Counted from the stretch's first letter, positions 1 to 8,556 are shown. The stretch: 64,000 nt of DNA from JANMOK01 sp031415055 (GCA_031415055.1 JANOQZ010000016.1:76217-140216); one strand, 5' to 3'. A program made the numbers and translations. The notes: generated from the sequence alone by a model not told the origin.

Positions 1-608
1 AAATATGGGAACACGATGACGCGTTTGTAGCCAAGTTTGGTGACGTGGTTCAAGGTCGGTTCAACCAAGGGAAACGTCACGCCGGAATAGCCGATTTCGC
101 ACCAGCCAAACCCCATGCCTTCCCACAGCATTCGGGCGACCTTGGCGACATTGGCATTGGCGTCGGGGTCGGATGCACCGCGACCGATGACGACAAGGCA
201 CGTCTCGGCCAGCGGCACATGGCCGTGCAGGGCGTTGGCAGCAAACAACGCCTCGCCAATTCGGGCGGCGGATGCATCAAGCATTTTGGCGTCGACCCCC
301 AATTCTCGACCGTATTTGACCGTGATGCCGTGTTTGGCGGCATAAGTGTTGAGCACCGAAGGAATGTCGTTCTTGGCGTGCATGGCGGCAAACAGCATGC
401 CGGGCACGGCGAGGATGGTGTCGCAGCCGCGTTCGCGTAGCCGATCCAACCCGTCACGGATGACAGGGTTGGCGAATTCGAGATAGCCGTATTCTAAAGG
501 GTAAGTGGGCAAATACGTCGCCAGCTTCGCAGCCAGCGCCGCGAATTCATCCACTGCCCCCTGCGCACGCGAACCGTGGCCGCACAGCATGACGCCGATA
601 CGGCTCAT
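1..608 (-). CDS. cbiX: CbiX-type sirohydrochlorin/cobalt chelatase, 3' end off window
   Basis: The minus strand is open from an ATG at 608 to the window edge, so the C-terminus is missing. The N-terminus carries the motif CGHGSR, which is typical of the CbiX/SirB chelatase fold and supplies the metal-binding His. Later stretches such as LVVIGRGASDPDANANV also fit that family. The family inserts Co2+ (or Fe2+) into sirohydrochlorin early in the anaerobic cobalamin route. The start overlaps the stop of the upstream small gene by four bases, suggesting translational coupling. The cobalamin genes on the other strand nearby support the role. Whether it acts on sirohydrochlorin or a later corrinoid cannot be told from this fragment. 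Confidence 0.8.
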   Translation of the reverse strand, partial: MSRIGVMLCGHGSRAQGAVDEFAALAAKLATYLPTYPLEYGYLEFANPVIRDGLDRLRERGCDTILAVPGMLFAAMHAKNDIPSVLNTYAAKHGITVKYGRELGVDAKMLDASAARIGEALFAANALHGHVPLAETCLVVIGRGASDPDANANVAKVARMLWEGMGFGWCEIGYSGVTFPLVEPTLNHVTKLGYKRVIVFPY

Positions 609-766
609 ATCTTACGCAGCACGCCATAGGCGATGGCGACGACGACGACGACGACGAAAACGGCAACAATGAACCACAAATCATGGCCAGTCCCAGCGAC
701 ATGACCAGCGTGAGCCGATGCCATCGTCGGCAAGACGAAAATTGGTGTGAGTATCAATCTGCGCAT
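605..766 (-). CDS. small membrane protein, DUF6732-like
   Basis: This 53-residue frame starts at ATG 766. It has a signal-like N-terminus ending near SAHAGH, a His-rich stretch (HAGHVAGTGHD) and one hydrophobic helix containing six consecutive valines, then a short basic tail. The layout resembles the DUF6732 family of tiny Rhodobacteraceae membrane proteins that sit beside cobalamin or cobalt genes. Its stop overlaps the chelatase start. The His residues could bind a metal such as cobalt, but that is inference. The GTC run that encodes the valines is a homopolymeric trinucleotide tract and could vary in length. Confidence 0.65.
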   Translation of the reverse strand: MRRLILTPIFVLPTMASAHAGHVAGTGHDLWFIVAVFVVVVVVAIAYGVLRKI

Positions 767-976
767 CTACTGGCCTTTCCAAGGTTGCGAAAAGGCGACG
801 CCGAAGCGCTGTTGACGATACCCTTTGCAGCCCCGCTTTGGTCGGCTGCGCTAAGTCACCTTTCCGGCCCCGAACGGGGCGTCGTCACGATGATTGGCTT
901 AAACGTTGATCGAGGGCAGGGCAACGCGAATTGCGACGAACCGGAGAAGGCTCGCGACGATGCCGCGTTGGCACTA
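767..976 (-). other. gene-free leader with two strong hairpins
   Basis: There is no convincing gene in this 210-base gap upstream of the DUF6732-cbiX pair. Two inverted repeats stand out: 827-849 (GCAGCC paired with GGCTGC) and 867-880 (GCCCCG paired with CGGGGC, two-base loop). Both would lie in the 5' leader of the minus-strand transcript. A cobalamin riboswitch was considered because of the gene context, but I could not line up the conserved B12-box core. The segment could instead be a terminator for the receiver gene, another structured leader, or a repeat. Confidence 0.4.
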
Positions 977-1372
977 TCAGGAAACGGCGCGAAGATACCC
1001 CGCATAGGGGTCATTTTGGGCACCATAGAATTCGACGATAGCCTTCAGATCTTCAAGCTGCACCGGCATCGACATCAACGCGCGGGCATTGGGCATCATT
1101 TCATAGAGATCGGACCCCGAGAAAAACGTCGACGACGTTATGGCGACAATCGGAACATGCGGGTGAAAAACCCCGATATGATCGGAAATTGCGAAGGAAT
1201 CGCCATGTGGCAAAGCCATATCGAGAATGACGATATTGATCGCGTCAAAGCGCAGCAGCTTTATCGCCGAATCGCTGGAAGTCGCCACAACCGATTCGGC
1301 ATGCAAGCGCGATAGATGCCTGCCCCAAAACTTGGCCAAATCCGAATTGGTGTGGACTATCAAGATTCGCAC
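977..1372 (-). CDS. stand-alone degenerate receiver-domain protein
   Basis: The 131-residue protein consists of one CheY-like receiver domain and no output domain. Asp51 in the VVILDM strand is the expected phosphoacceptor and Thr79 (IVAIT) the switch residue. However, the acidic pair after beta-1 is replaced by His7-Thr8, and the conserved Lys of the KP motif is Met102. Loss of the Mg-binding acids and the Lys suggests it is not phosphorylated in the normal way and may work as a binding scaffold. It is divergent from DUF1636, and a CtrA-type box lies 59-73 bases upstream of its start. Confidence 0.75.
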   Translation of the reverse strand: MRILIVHTNSDLAKFWGRHLSRLHAESVVATSSDSAIKLLRFDAINIVILDMALPHGDSFAISDHIGVFHPHVPIVAITSSTFFSGSDLYEMMPNARALMSMPVQLEDLKAIVEFYGAQNDPYAGYLRAVS

Positions 1373-1417
1373 ACTCGCCCCCGGGCAATTCTGCCGCGCT
1401 GCCTATCCGCCAAATTA

Positions 1418-1445
1418 TTAACGCTAAGTGTTAACAACCCGTTAA
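1418..1445. promoter_or_regulatory. CtrA-type site (TTAA-N7-TTAA) with extra half-site
   Basis: TTAA at 1431-1434 and TTAA at 1442-1445 are separated by exactly seven bases, matching the full CtrA recognition sequence of Alphaproteobacteria. A third TTAA lies at 1418-1421. The site sits between the divergent receiver gene and DUF1636. By distance it is better placed to control the receiver gene. Confidence 0.55.
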
Positions 1446-1549
1446 TGATGACGTGCAGGTAAGGCTGGATCGGCGAAATATTGCTGACTTGAGGCTGAGT
1501 AGCTAAACGTCTATGCACAATGTTTCGCAATGCGGTTCGAGGCTAATTG

Positions 1550-1930
1550 TTGGATACGGTCATTACCCTTTGTGATACCTGCAAACGCGAAGGTTGGGAT
1601 GCTTTGTTGCAGCCATTGACCGACGGCGAGCAACTGGCGAGTTTGGTTGAAACGGCAGCTTTGGGACGCAACGATATTCGCACCCGGCGACATTCCTGCC
1701 TGCTTGGCTGCGATTATGCCTGCAATATTGCGTTACAATCGCCCGGAAAATTGACCTTTGTCTTGGGCATGTTCGAGCCGACTGAAGAGGCAGCGCAGGC
1801 GATTGTTGACTATGCTTGCAAACATGCGGCCAGCGAAAGCGGCTACGTGCCTTTCCGCGAATGGCCGCAGGGGGTAAAAGGGCATTTTCGCGCGCGCTTG
1901 CCGCTGTATCCCGATGATGTTGACCCGTGA
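1550..1930 (+). CDS. DUF1636 metal-binding-like protein of cobalamin operon
   Basis: This protein of about 126 residues begins at one of two adjacent TTG codons (1547 or 1550). A GAGG at 1539-1542 gives better spacing to 1550, and an in-frame stop directly before 1547 rules out a longer form. It has conserved Cys pairs (LCDTCKREGW near the N-terminus and CLLGCDYAC in the middle), as expected for DUF1636, a family found in cobalamin operons of Rhizobiales and Rhodobacterales. The exact function is unknown; the cysteines suggest metal or cofactor binding. Its stop overlaps the GTG of the next gene, so it belongs to the same operon. Confidence 0.75.
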   Translation: MDTVITLCDTCKREGWDALLQPLTDGEQLASLVETAALGRNDIRTRRHSCLLGCDYACNIALQSPGKLTFVLGMFEPTEEAAQAIVDYACKHAASESGYVPFREWPQGVKGHFRARLPLYPDDVDP

Positions 1931-2892
1931 CCAATATCGAACATGGTGGCGGGATTGACGCGGCAATTGCAATCTATGGTGGCGAACGGGCGGATTGGTT
2001 GGATTTGTCGACCGGCATAAATCCGGTTGGCTATCCAGTGCCGCCACTTGCCGCTGCTGTTTGGTCAGATTTACCCGATAACGCGGCACAAAATCGCCTT
2101 TTGGCGGCGGCGAGGGCGTTTTGGAACGTTCCAAATCACTTGGAAATCATCGCGGCGACCGGCACTTCCGCGCTGATTGCCGCGATACCACGTTTGGCCA
2201 CTGCCGGTATTGTTGAGATATTTTCCCCGACCTATGGCGAGCATGCGGTGGCTTTTCGCCAAGCCGGTTGGGAAGTTGCCGAGGTTGGGGCTTGGTCAGG
2301 TCGGGCCTCGACGGCCGTTCTGGTCAATCCGAATAATCCCGATGGGCGGGTGCATTTGTTGGCTTCGTTGCCAAACTGTCCCTTGGTCGTTGTCGACGAA
2401 AGTTTCGCCGATGCAATGCCGAGGACGTCGGTCTTGTATGCCGCAACGCCGGACAATCACCTCATCCTCAAAAGTTTCGGCAAATTTTGGGGGTTGGCCG
2501 GATTACGGTTGGGCTTTGCGATATGCGCACCGGATTTGGCCAAAAAATTGAGAGCCATGTTAGGCCCTTGGGCGGTGTCGGGGCCAGCTTTGGCGATTGG
2601 GGCGTTGGCCCTGTCCGATAGACTTTGGCGCGTTAGCGAGATTGGCCGATTGCAACGTTCTTGCCAAAGGTTGAACGCGCTGCTTGCGAATGCCGGTTTT
2701 GAAATTACCGGTGGCACGCCGCTGTTTACTTTGGTCAAATCCGCCAAAGCGGCGCATATTCACCGAACTTTGGCACAAGACCATATCCTTACACGAAAAT
2801 TCGCTGCGCAACCCGAATGGCTGCGTCTTGGTTTGCCGGGGATCGAGACAGATTGGTTGCGACTGGAAATAGCATTGGCAAAACCGGCATGA
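1927..2892 (+). CDS. cobC: threonine-phosphate decarboxylase (cobalamin synthesis)
   Basis: The 321-residue PLP enzyme has a fold-type-I aminotransferase layout. The N-terminus EHGGGIDAA and LDLSTGINPVGYP are characteristic of CobC/CobD L-threonine-phosphate decarboxylases, which supply aminopropanol phosphate for the nucleotide loop. The PLP lysine is expected in SFGKFWGLAGLRLGF near residue 186, and NPNNPDG is present around residue 135. The GTG start overlaps the DUF1636 stop, and the stop overlaps the ATG of cbiB, so the three genes are translationally coupled. It is called cobD in Salmonella nomenclature. Confidence 0.88.
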   Translation: MTNIEHGGGIDAAIAIYGGERADWLDLSTGINPVGYPVPPLAAAVWSDLPDNAAQNRLLAAARAFWNVPNHLEIIAATGTSALIAAIPRLATAGIVEIFSPTYGEHAVAFRQAGWEVAEVGAWSGRASTAVLVNPNNPDGRVHLLASLPNCPLVVVDESFADAMPRTSVLYAATPDNHLILKSFGKFWGLAGLRLGFAICAPDLAKKLRAMLGPWAVSGPALAIGALALSDRLWRVSEIGRLQRSCQRLNALLANAGFEITGGTPLFTLVKSAKAAHIHRTLAQDHILTRKFAAQPEWLRLGLPGIETDWLRLEIALAKPA

Positions 2893-3818
2893 CCCACGTT
2901 GAAATGCTGTTCCTCGCCTTGGTTTTGGACGCATTCTTTGGAGAACCAGATTGGCTTTGGGCCAAGGTTCAACATCCGGTCAAATTGTTGGGAATTGTCG
3001 TCGATTGGCTGGATGTTCGGCTCAACTTTGGCCGCCAACGAAAAATCAAGGGTGGCATAGCGGTAGCGGGATTGGTGATTGGCGCTGCGGTCACCGGCAA
3101 TTTGATCGCCTTTGTTCCCGATTATGGCCTGTTGGAAGTGTTGGGTGGGGCGGTTTTATTGGCGCATCGCAGCTTGATTGACCACGTCAAGGCCGTTTCA
3201 AAAGCGTTGGAGTCCGGTTTGGCCGCAGGTCGCGCTTCAGTTGCCAATATCGTTGGCCGCGATGTCGAGGCGCTGGACGAAAGCAGCGTTGCCCGCGCGG
3301 CGATTGAAAGTGCGGCTGAGAATTTTTCTGATGGCGTCATCGCTCCGACGTTTTGGTTTCTGATATTTGGCCTGCCCGGCATCTTGATCTATAAAGCCGT
3401 CAACACTGCCGACAGCATGATTGGTCATTTGAATGAACGCTACGGCGAATTCGGTTGGGCAGCGGCGAAATTGGACGACGTTATGAATTGGATACCGGCG
3501 CGGCTGACGGCGGCACTGATTTGTTTGATCTATCGATCACGCCAAGCTTGGGAGACAGTGACCGAAGATGCCGATCTGCACCGATCCCCGAACGCCGGTT
3601 GGCCCGAGGCAGCAATGGCCGGGGTGCTGGGCATTGCGCTGTCGGGGCCGCGGTCATATTCGGGCGAAATCACCCGCGATTCTTATGTCAACGGCTCGGG
3701 CCGCCGGGTGTTGATGGGTGGCGATATTGATCGCTCTGTCGATGTCTTGTGGCGAGCTTGGGCCGCCGTGGTCATAGTTTTGGCATTGGTTTCCATGCCG
3801 ATCGTGCTGTTGTTTTAG
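2889..3818 (+). CDS. cbiB: adenosylcobinamide-phosphate synthase CbiB
   Basis: The 309-residue polytopic membrane protein starts at ATG 2889, overlapping the cobC stop. Family signatures include DAFFGEPDWLWAKVQHPV at the N-terminus, SAAENFSDGVIAPTFW in the middle and NTADSMIGHLNERYGEFGW. CbiB (CobD in Pseudomonas naming) joins adenosylcobyric acid to aminopropanol phosphate, the product of the preceding gene. A weak TTAGGG/CCCTAA hairpin at 3815-3833 overlaps the stop codon and may end the operon. Confidence 0.9.
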   Translation: MTHVEMLFLALVLDAFFGEPDWLWAKVQHPVKLLGIVVDWLDVRLNFGRQRKIKGGIAVAGLVIGAAVTGNLIAFVPDYGLLEVLGGAVLLAHRSLIDHVKAVSKALESGLAAGRASVANIVGRDVEALDESSVARAAIESAAENFSDGVIAPTFWFLIFGLPGILIYKAVNTADSMIGHLNERYGEFGWAAAKLDDVMNWIPARLTAALICLIYRSRQAWETVTEDADLHRSPNAGWPEAAMAGVLGIALSGPRSYSGEITRDSYVNGSGRRVLMGGDIDRSVDVLWRAWAAVVIVLALVSMPIVLLF

Positions 3819-3914
3819 GGCAATAACCCCTAACCAAATGGCAGCCGCCCTTGCAAAGCCAAGCCGACTATGAATCATGCGCGCCATAATTCCATATTCC
3901 AAGGATGATCGACA

Positions 3915-4127
3915 ATGAAACGTGTAAAAATTTCCCTATTGGCCCTAGCCGCCTCGCTGAGTTTGGCTGCATGCACCGACCCGGCGATGAATGATGTTGC
4001 CGCTGGAGCCGCTGTTGGCGCGGTAGGCGGCGCTATTATCGCCGATATGACCGGCGGCGACGCGCTGGAAGGCGCGATTATCGGCGGTGCCGGTGGTGCC
4101 ATCGTTGGCGGCGGCCTTAATCCGTGA
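3915..4127 (+). CDS. small glycine-zipper lipoprotein
   Basis: This 70-residue protein has a signal peptide and the lipobox LAAC at residues 17-20. Nearly all of the mature part is Gly/Ala-rich (AAGAAVGAVGGAIIADMTGG and GAIIGGAGGAIVGGG), a glycine-zipper pattern like that of small outer-membrane lipoproteins. It probably sits in the outer membrane or periplasm. It is a single-gene unit, with a strong hairpin terminator just downstream shared with the convergent hydrolase. No enzymatic role is indicated. Confidence 0.75.
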   Translation: MKRVKISLLALAASLSLAACTDPAMNDVAAGAAVGAVGGAIIADMTGGDALEGAIIGGAGGAIVGGGLNP

Positions 4128-4140
4128 TGTAAGGTGACTT

Positions 4141-4168
4141 GGGCGGCGGAATGTGCCGCCCTTAGTTT
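4141..4168. terminator. hairpin terminator between convergent genes
   Basis: GGGCGGC (4141-4147) pairs with GCCGCCC (4155-4161) around a seven-base loop, followed by TTAGTTT. It would end the lipoprotein transcript on the plus strand. The hydrolase stop codon falls in its tail, so the structure also lies at the end of the minus-strand transcript. Confidence 0.7.
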
Positions 4169-4932
4169 GTCAAGAATCCAGCGACTGTTTCGGTCAATTC
4201 ACCGGGCTTATCTGCCTGCAGCCAATGCCCGGCACCCTCAATTTGCGAAATTTTGCTGTTGGGGAAAAGGGCGCGAATCTGCGGCTCATTGGCTGGGTTA
4301 ATGTAGTCTGACAAAGCCCCTTTGAGGAACAGCGTCGGGCTGGCAAATTGCGACGTTATCGCCGGAAACCCGATGATTTGCGTCGCGTTTTGTTCCAAGG
4401 CATCGAGGTTCAATTTCCACTTCGCGCCTTCCGGCGTGATTGCCAAGCTTTGTATAAAAAACGCCCGCAGCCCGGCATCGGGAAGGTGCTGCGCAAGCTG
4501 CGCATCCGCCTCGGAACGGCGAGTTACTTTGTTGAGATCGACCGAGCGCATGGCGGCAATATTGGCCGCGTGGCTATGGGTGTAAGCAACCGGCGCGATG
4601 TCGACGGCGATCAATCTGTCCACCAATTCCGGTCGTGACAATGCCAAGACCATCGCCGCTTTGCCGCCCATCGAATGGCCAAGCACATGCGCTTTTCCGC
4701 TGAAATGCGTGATGATTTCTACCAGATCGTCGGCAAGTGCCGGATAGGAATTGTCGTTGTCCCAAAAACTTTCACCGTGGTTGCGCATGTCGACCGCGAT
4801 GACCTGGCGGTCGCTCGCCAGTTTCTTGGCAATGACGTTCCAGTTTCGCGCCGAGCCAAACAGACCATGCGCAATGACCAGCGGCACAGTGTTGGTGGGG
4901 CCGTCGTGCCTTATATAATTCAAAAGTGGCAT
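4162..4932 (-). CDS. alpha/beta hydrolase (YbfF-type esterase)
   Basis: Starting at ATG 4932 gives a 256-residue cytoplasmic protein opening with MPLLNY; a longer upstream frame is open but adds a non-conserved N-terminus. HGLFGSARNW forms the oxyanion region, GHSMGG holds the nucleophile Ser, and GAGHWLQADKP near the C-terminus carries the catalytic His. These match YbfF-type esterases that hydrolyse short acyl esters or acyl-CoA. The true substrate is not evident. It converges with the small lipoprotein gene. Confidence 0.85.
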   Translation of the reverse strand: MPLLNYIRHDGPTNTVPLVIAHGLFGSARNWNVIAKKLASDRQVIAVDMRNHGESFWDNDNSYPALADDLVEIITHFSGKAHVLGHSMGGKAAMVLALSRPELVDRLIAVDIAPVAYTHSHAANIAAMRSVDLNKVTRRSEADAQLAQHLPDAGLRAFFIQSLAITPEGAKWKLNLDALEQNATQIIGFPAITSQFASPTLFLKGALSDYINPANEPQIRALFPNSKISQIEGAGHWLQADKPGELTETVAGFLTN

Positions 4933-5072
4933 CGGAATCCTAGGGTGCAAGCCGTGTTGGCGGCAAATTAAGGCAAACTGGCCCAGACACAATCATATTC
5001 CCGCCCGAATCGAATGCGAAAAGCCTTGGGTAACGGCGGTTGTTTCGCCATTGAGTAACGAGTGAGTTTGAT

Positions 5073-5567
5073 ATGTTTACCGCCGAAGTTTCGCAGAGAA
5101 CCCAAACCTTCAAAACGTCATTGCTGCGCGCGCTGGCCGCAGCATTTGTCACGGTGTTGACCGTGCAAATGTTCGGAGTGGCCTTGCACCGCATGCAGAT
5201 GCAGGACCAGAACGAGACGATGGTGTTGGCGATGGAATTGTTGGCCAGCGCCGATGGCACCCGACATGTAGAAATGTTGAGTGACACTCTGACCGCATCG
5301 AAACTGGCGGCAGTTGACAATTCGAAGCTGCATCAAATGTTGGGCTCGACATTGCAATATTTCGTTTCACTGCAAATGCCTGCCCGCGCATCGGACCAGA
5401 TTGTAGCCGAATTGCAGACGACATCGATTTTGGCCGATGCCGCCCCGGCGAAACTGGTTTTGGCCAACGAATTGAACGCGGCCTTGCTGTATGAAGATGT
5501 GCTGGCGCGTATTGAAACGCTCAATATCGAGAAAGCCCGTCGTATCGCTTTCGCCGAAATCGGTTAA
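5073..5567 (+). CDS. hypothetical single-pass membrane protein
   Basis: I do not recognise this 164-residue protein. Residues 15-37 form one hydrophobic segment (LLRALAAAFVTVLTVQMFGVAL) flanked by charged residues, which reads as an N-in membrane anchor. The rest is Ala/Leu-rich, probably helical and exported to the periplasm, with no cysteines and no catalytic motif. A purine-rich stretch lies about 15 bases before the ATG. It stands alone between a divergent hydrolase and a small uncharacterised gene. Confidence 0.6.
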   Translation: MFTAEVSQRTQTFKTSLLRALAAAFVTVLTVQMFGVALHRMQMQDQNETMVLAMELLASADGTRHVEMLSDTLTASKLAAVDNSKLHQMLGSTLQYFVSLQMPARASDQIVAELQTTSILADAAPAKLVLANELNAALLYEDVLARIETLNIEKARRIAFAEIG

Positions 5568-5695
5568 TTATTGTGCCAAATCGCACTGTTCGCTGACCAT
5601 TTTCGCCGCAATATCCCCCATTCTTTGGCCGCAATTGCGGAACAGAATCGCGTTGATCGCGTTGGTGCAATAGAATCAATTCATGGTGCGACAAA

Positions 5696-5968
5696 ATGTT
5701 GGAAGCGGTATTTTACTTGTTCTTGGCCGGGTGCAGCGAAGACATGTCGCTGTGCGAAGAAATTGCATCACCTTCCGTGACTTTTGCCTCGGCCGAAGAA
5801 TGTATGTCGGAACTTGCTTCTGCTGTGGAAACCGCCCAATCGGATTGGCCCGTGACCGAAGGTGTTTGCCGACCCTCGGCCATTGACCGTTTGGCGGCTC
5901 GACCGGATTGGTTGCCGATGCCAGACGCTTTGGAAATGATTGTGGTTGCCAGCAAGTCGGTCCGCTAA
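5696..5968 (+). CDS. hypothetical small Cys-containing protein
   Basis: This 90-residue frame opens with a short hydrophobic stretch (AVFYLFLAGC). The Cys spacing (FLAGC, SLCEE, EECM, GVC) is reminiscent of small Rhodobacteraceae proteins with a short hydrophobic start and disulfide-capable cysteines. I cannot name a family, and the Shine-Dalgarno sequence is poor. It lies just upstream of argG on the same strand. The opposite strand is also open, so the gene call is tentative. Confidence 0.45.
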   Translation: MLEAVFYLFLAGCSEDMSLCEEIASPSVTFASAEECMSELASAVETAQSDWPVTEGVCRPSAIDRLAARPDWLPMPDALEMIVVASKSVR

Positions 5969-6033
5969 CCACCCTTGCCCGACCCTGGAAAACCGCCTAA
6001 ACGCAGCGTCGAATTCCCGCATCGGAGGCGTTG

Positions 6034-7257
6034 ATGGCTGCTCCCAAAAAAGTTGTGCTTGCCTATTCGGGCGGGCTGGATACGTCGATTATCCTGAAGT
6101 GGCTGCAGACAGAATATGGTTGCGAAGTCATCACTTTCACCGCCGATTTGGGGCAAGGCGAGGAATTGGAACCGGCAAGGGCCAAGGCGGTGCTGTTGGG
6201 GATTAACCCGAAAAACATTTACATCCGTGATGTGCGCGAGGAATTTGTCCGCGATTTCGTGTTCCCTATGTTTCGCGCCAATGCGTTGTATGAGGGGCTG
6301 TATCTGCTTGGCACCTCGATTGCTCGACCCTTGATCGCCAAACATTTGATCGAAATTGCCCGCGATACCGGGGCTGATGCGGTAGCGCATGGGGCGACCG
6401 GCAAAGGCAACGATCAGGTGAGGTTTGAACTGTCGGCCTATGCGTTGAACCCTGAAATTCGGGTGATCGCGCCTTGGCGCGAATGGAACCTGACCAGCCG
6501 GACCAAACTGTTGGCCTTTGCCGAGGAAAACCAGATTCCGATTGCCAAAGACAAACGCGGCGACGCTCCGTTCAGTGTTGACGCCAATTTGCTGCATACG
6601 TCGTCGGAGGGGAAAGTGCTGGAGGATCCGGCCAAGGAAGCGCCCGACTACGTTTATCAGCGCACCGTGGACCCCGAGAAAGCGCCGGACACGCCGGAAT
6701 ATGTCGAGGTCGGCTTTGAGCGCGGCGATGCGGTTTCGGTCAATGGCAAGCCGCTGTCGCCCGCTTCATTGCTGACACTTCTGAACGAAATCGGCGGGCG
6801 GCATGGCGTCGGGCGGCTGGATCTGGTCGAGGGGCGGTTTGTCGGCATGAAATCGCGCGGCATCTACGAAACCCCGGGCGGCACTTTGCTTCTGGCGGCG
6901 CACCGGGGCATTGAATCGATTACCCTCGACCGGGGGGCGGCGCATTTGAAAGACGAGCTGATGCCGCGCTATGCCGAACTGATCTATAACGGTTTCTGGT
7001 TTTCACCGGAACGCGAGATGCTGCAGGCGCTGATCGATAAAAGCCAGGAGCATGTGACGGGGACGGTGCGTTTGAAACTGTATAAAGGCAGTGCGGGCGT
7101 GGTTGGCCGATGGTCCAAACACTCGCTTTACTCCGAAAAGCATGTAACCTTTGAGGAGGATGCTGGGGCCTATGACCAGAAGGACGCCGCCGGTTTCATC
7201 AAGATCAATGCACTGCGATTGAAACTTATTGCGGCGCGCAATCGTCGCGTTTCCTAG
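6034..7257 (+). CDS. argG: argininosuccinate synthase
   Basis: The 407-residue enzyme condenses citrulline and aspartate with ATP in arginine synthesis. The PP-loop AYSGGLDTS lies near residue 12, and downstream motifs include GATGKGNDQVRFE and SVDANLLHTSSEGKVLEDP. ATG 6034 is preferred over the TTG three bases upstream because GGAGG at 6024-6028 is well spaced for it. Length is normal for the family. It stands as a single gene between unrelated small genes. Confidence 0.97.
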   Translation: MAAPKKVVLAYSGGLDTSIILKWLQTEYGCEVITFTADLGQGEELEPARAKAVLLGINPKNIYIRDVREEFVRDFVFPMFRANALYEGLYLLGTSIARPLIAKHLIEIARDTGADAVAHGATGKGNDQVRFELSAYALNPEIRVIAPWREWNLTSRTKLLAFAEENQIPIAKDKRGDAPFSVDANLLHTSSEGKVLEDPAKEAPDYVYQRTVDPEKAPDTPEYVEVGFERGDAVSVNGKPLSPASLLTLLNEIGGRHGVGRLDLVEGRFVGMKSRGIYETPGGTLLLAAHRGIESITLDRGAAHLKDELMPRYAELIYNGFWFSPEREMLQALIDKSQEHVTGTVRLKLYKGSAGVVGRWSKHSLYSEKHVTFEEDAGAYDQKDAAGFIKINALRLKLIAARNRRVS

Positions 7258-7329
7258 CGCATGAAGAATATCAGTCGCGCTGGCTAGGTTTCCGCTCTAG
7301 CTTGGCTTCGATCACCTTGGAGTTGCGCC

Positions 7330-7968
7330 ATGAATACAACCGTCGTCAAACCAAGGTTCAGCCTGTTTCGGCTGGTGTTTGCTTTTATCGGCCTCGCGCT
7401 GTTGGTTGCGGGCATGGCTTGGGGTATAAGTTCTTGGTATTTCAGCAAAGATGCGAAATCGGCTATCGGTACCGTCACCGCAATCGACTATGAGGGCGAG
7501 GGTAATGCCATTCGCCCTTTCTTTCTGTTCCGCGACGATGTCGGCAACCCGCATGTGGCGAAAACCAACATCGCATCGTCCGAATATGACTATCAAATCG
7601 GCGACAAGGTCTCGATCCTGTACAATTTCCGCGTTTCTGACGACGTGCGCATTGAGGGTTGGGTGAATTCTTGGGGAACCGGTCTGGTCGCTGGTTTGAT
7701 TGGGTTGTTCCTGCTCGGACGCGCACGCCGCAAGCCCGCGGCGCGACAAATCGTAACCGCTGATACGGGGCCGGCAACGCCCTGGGTGGATGCGAGTGAC
7801 GCGGAATCGAAGAAAGCGTTGATTTCGGCCATCATGCAAACCGCTGCGGGGGCGCGAGCCAGTAATGCAACGAAAGTGCCGCCAAAAGCCCCTGTCGCTG
7901 CGGTCAAAGTGCGCTCGGCACCCAGAAATACGCCCGCCAACCAACCGACGGTGCGGAGAATGCGGTGA
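7330..7968 (+). CDS. DUF3592 membrane protein
   Basis: The 212-residue protein has a hydrophobic helix at about residues 13-36, an extracytoplasmic beta-rich domain (AIGTVTAIDYEGEG to VSILYNF) and a second helix near residues 117-133, followed by an Ala/Pro/Lys-rich cytoplasmic tail. This two-helix arrangement with a small domain between is the DUF3592 layout, whose function is not established. Its stop overlaps the GTG start of the following acetyltransferase, so the two are probably co-transcribed. Confidence 0.7.
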   Translation: MNTTVVKPRFSLFRLVFAFIGLALLVAGMAWGISSWYFSKDAKSAIGTVTAIDYEGEGNAIRPFFLFRDDVGNPHVAKTNIASSEYDYQIGDKVSILYNFRVSDDVRIEGWVNSWGTGLVAGLIGLFLLGRARRKPAARQIVTADTGPATPWVDASDAESKKALISAIMQTAAGARASNATKVPPKAPVAAVKVRSAPRNTPANQPTVRRMR

Positions 7969-8426
7969 TCGAACCGCGCGAAGTGAATGGTGACACCGTC
8001 AATGCGCTTATCGCTTTGGCGGTGAAAACCAGCCAGATGCGTTTGGTTGCCTCTAACGCCATAACGATTGCCCAAGCGGCCTATCAGCCTGGCGCTTGGC
8101 TGCGCGGCTTGTGGTTGGGCAATACGCCGGTTGGTTTGATTGCGATGATCGATTTGGACCATCCGGGCGTGACCTTGGACGACGCTGACCCCCGCAGCGC
8201 CGCCTATCTGTGGCGGCTGATGGTTGACCAATACCAACAGGGTAAAGGCTATGGTCGAGCGGCGATGCAGATTGCAGCGGCACAGGGCAAGGAATGGGGA
8301 AAAACGCAACTTGTTCTAAGCGTCGTGCCCGCAGAGCGTAACTCTTTTGGCTTTTACGAAAAGCTTGGGCTGAAGAAGACTGGTCGCATGGTTGAAGACG
8401 AAGTTGAAATGAGAATGCTGCTTTGA
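7965..8426 (+). CDS. GNAT-family N-acetyltransferase
   Basis: The 153-residue protein starts with GTG at 7965, overlapping the preceding stop. The acetyl-CoA loop reads YQQGKGYGRAAMQ (the Q/R-x-x-G-x-G/A motif), followed by the conserved motif-B region LVLSVVPAERNSFGFYEKLGLKKTGRM. The arrangement resembles diamine or spermidine acetyltransferases of the BltD type, but the substrate cannot be assigned. Confidence 0.85.
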   Translation: MIEPREVNGDTVNALIALAVKTSQMRLVASNAITIAQAAYQPGAWLRGLWLGNTPVGLIAMIDLDHPGVTLDDADPRSAAYLWRLMVDQYQQGKGYGRAAMQIAAAQGKEWGKTQLVLSVVPAERNSFGFYEKLGLKKTGRMVEDEVEMRMLL

Positions 8427-8556
8427 GGGCTAAAAAGCGCCAATTGTTTCAGATTTGACCTAGGCCAATCCCGAAGGCGTGACCTCACAGGTTTGTCAGT
8501 TGCCCGTGACGTTTGACCTGTGTGTTTTGGGCGCAGATTTCAAAAGGAACCAAGCC

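Noticed and set aside
5629..5640. CCGCAATTGCGG palindrome after the hypothetical gene at 5073.
   Set aside because: Loopless, short, with no T-run, and too common in this composition to call a terminator or site.
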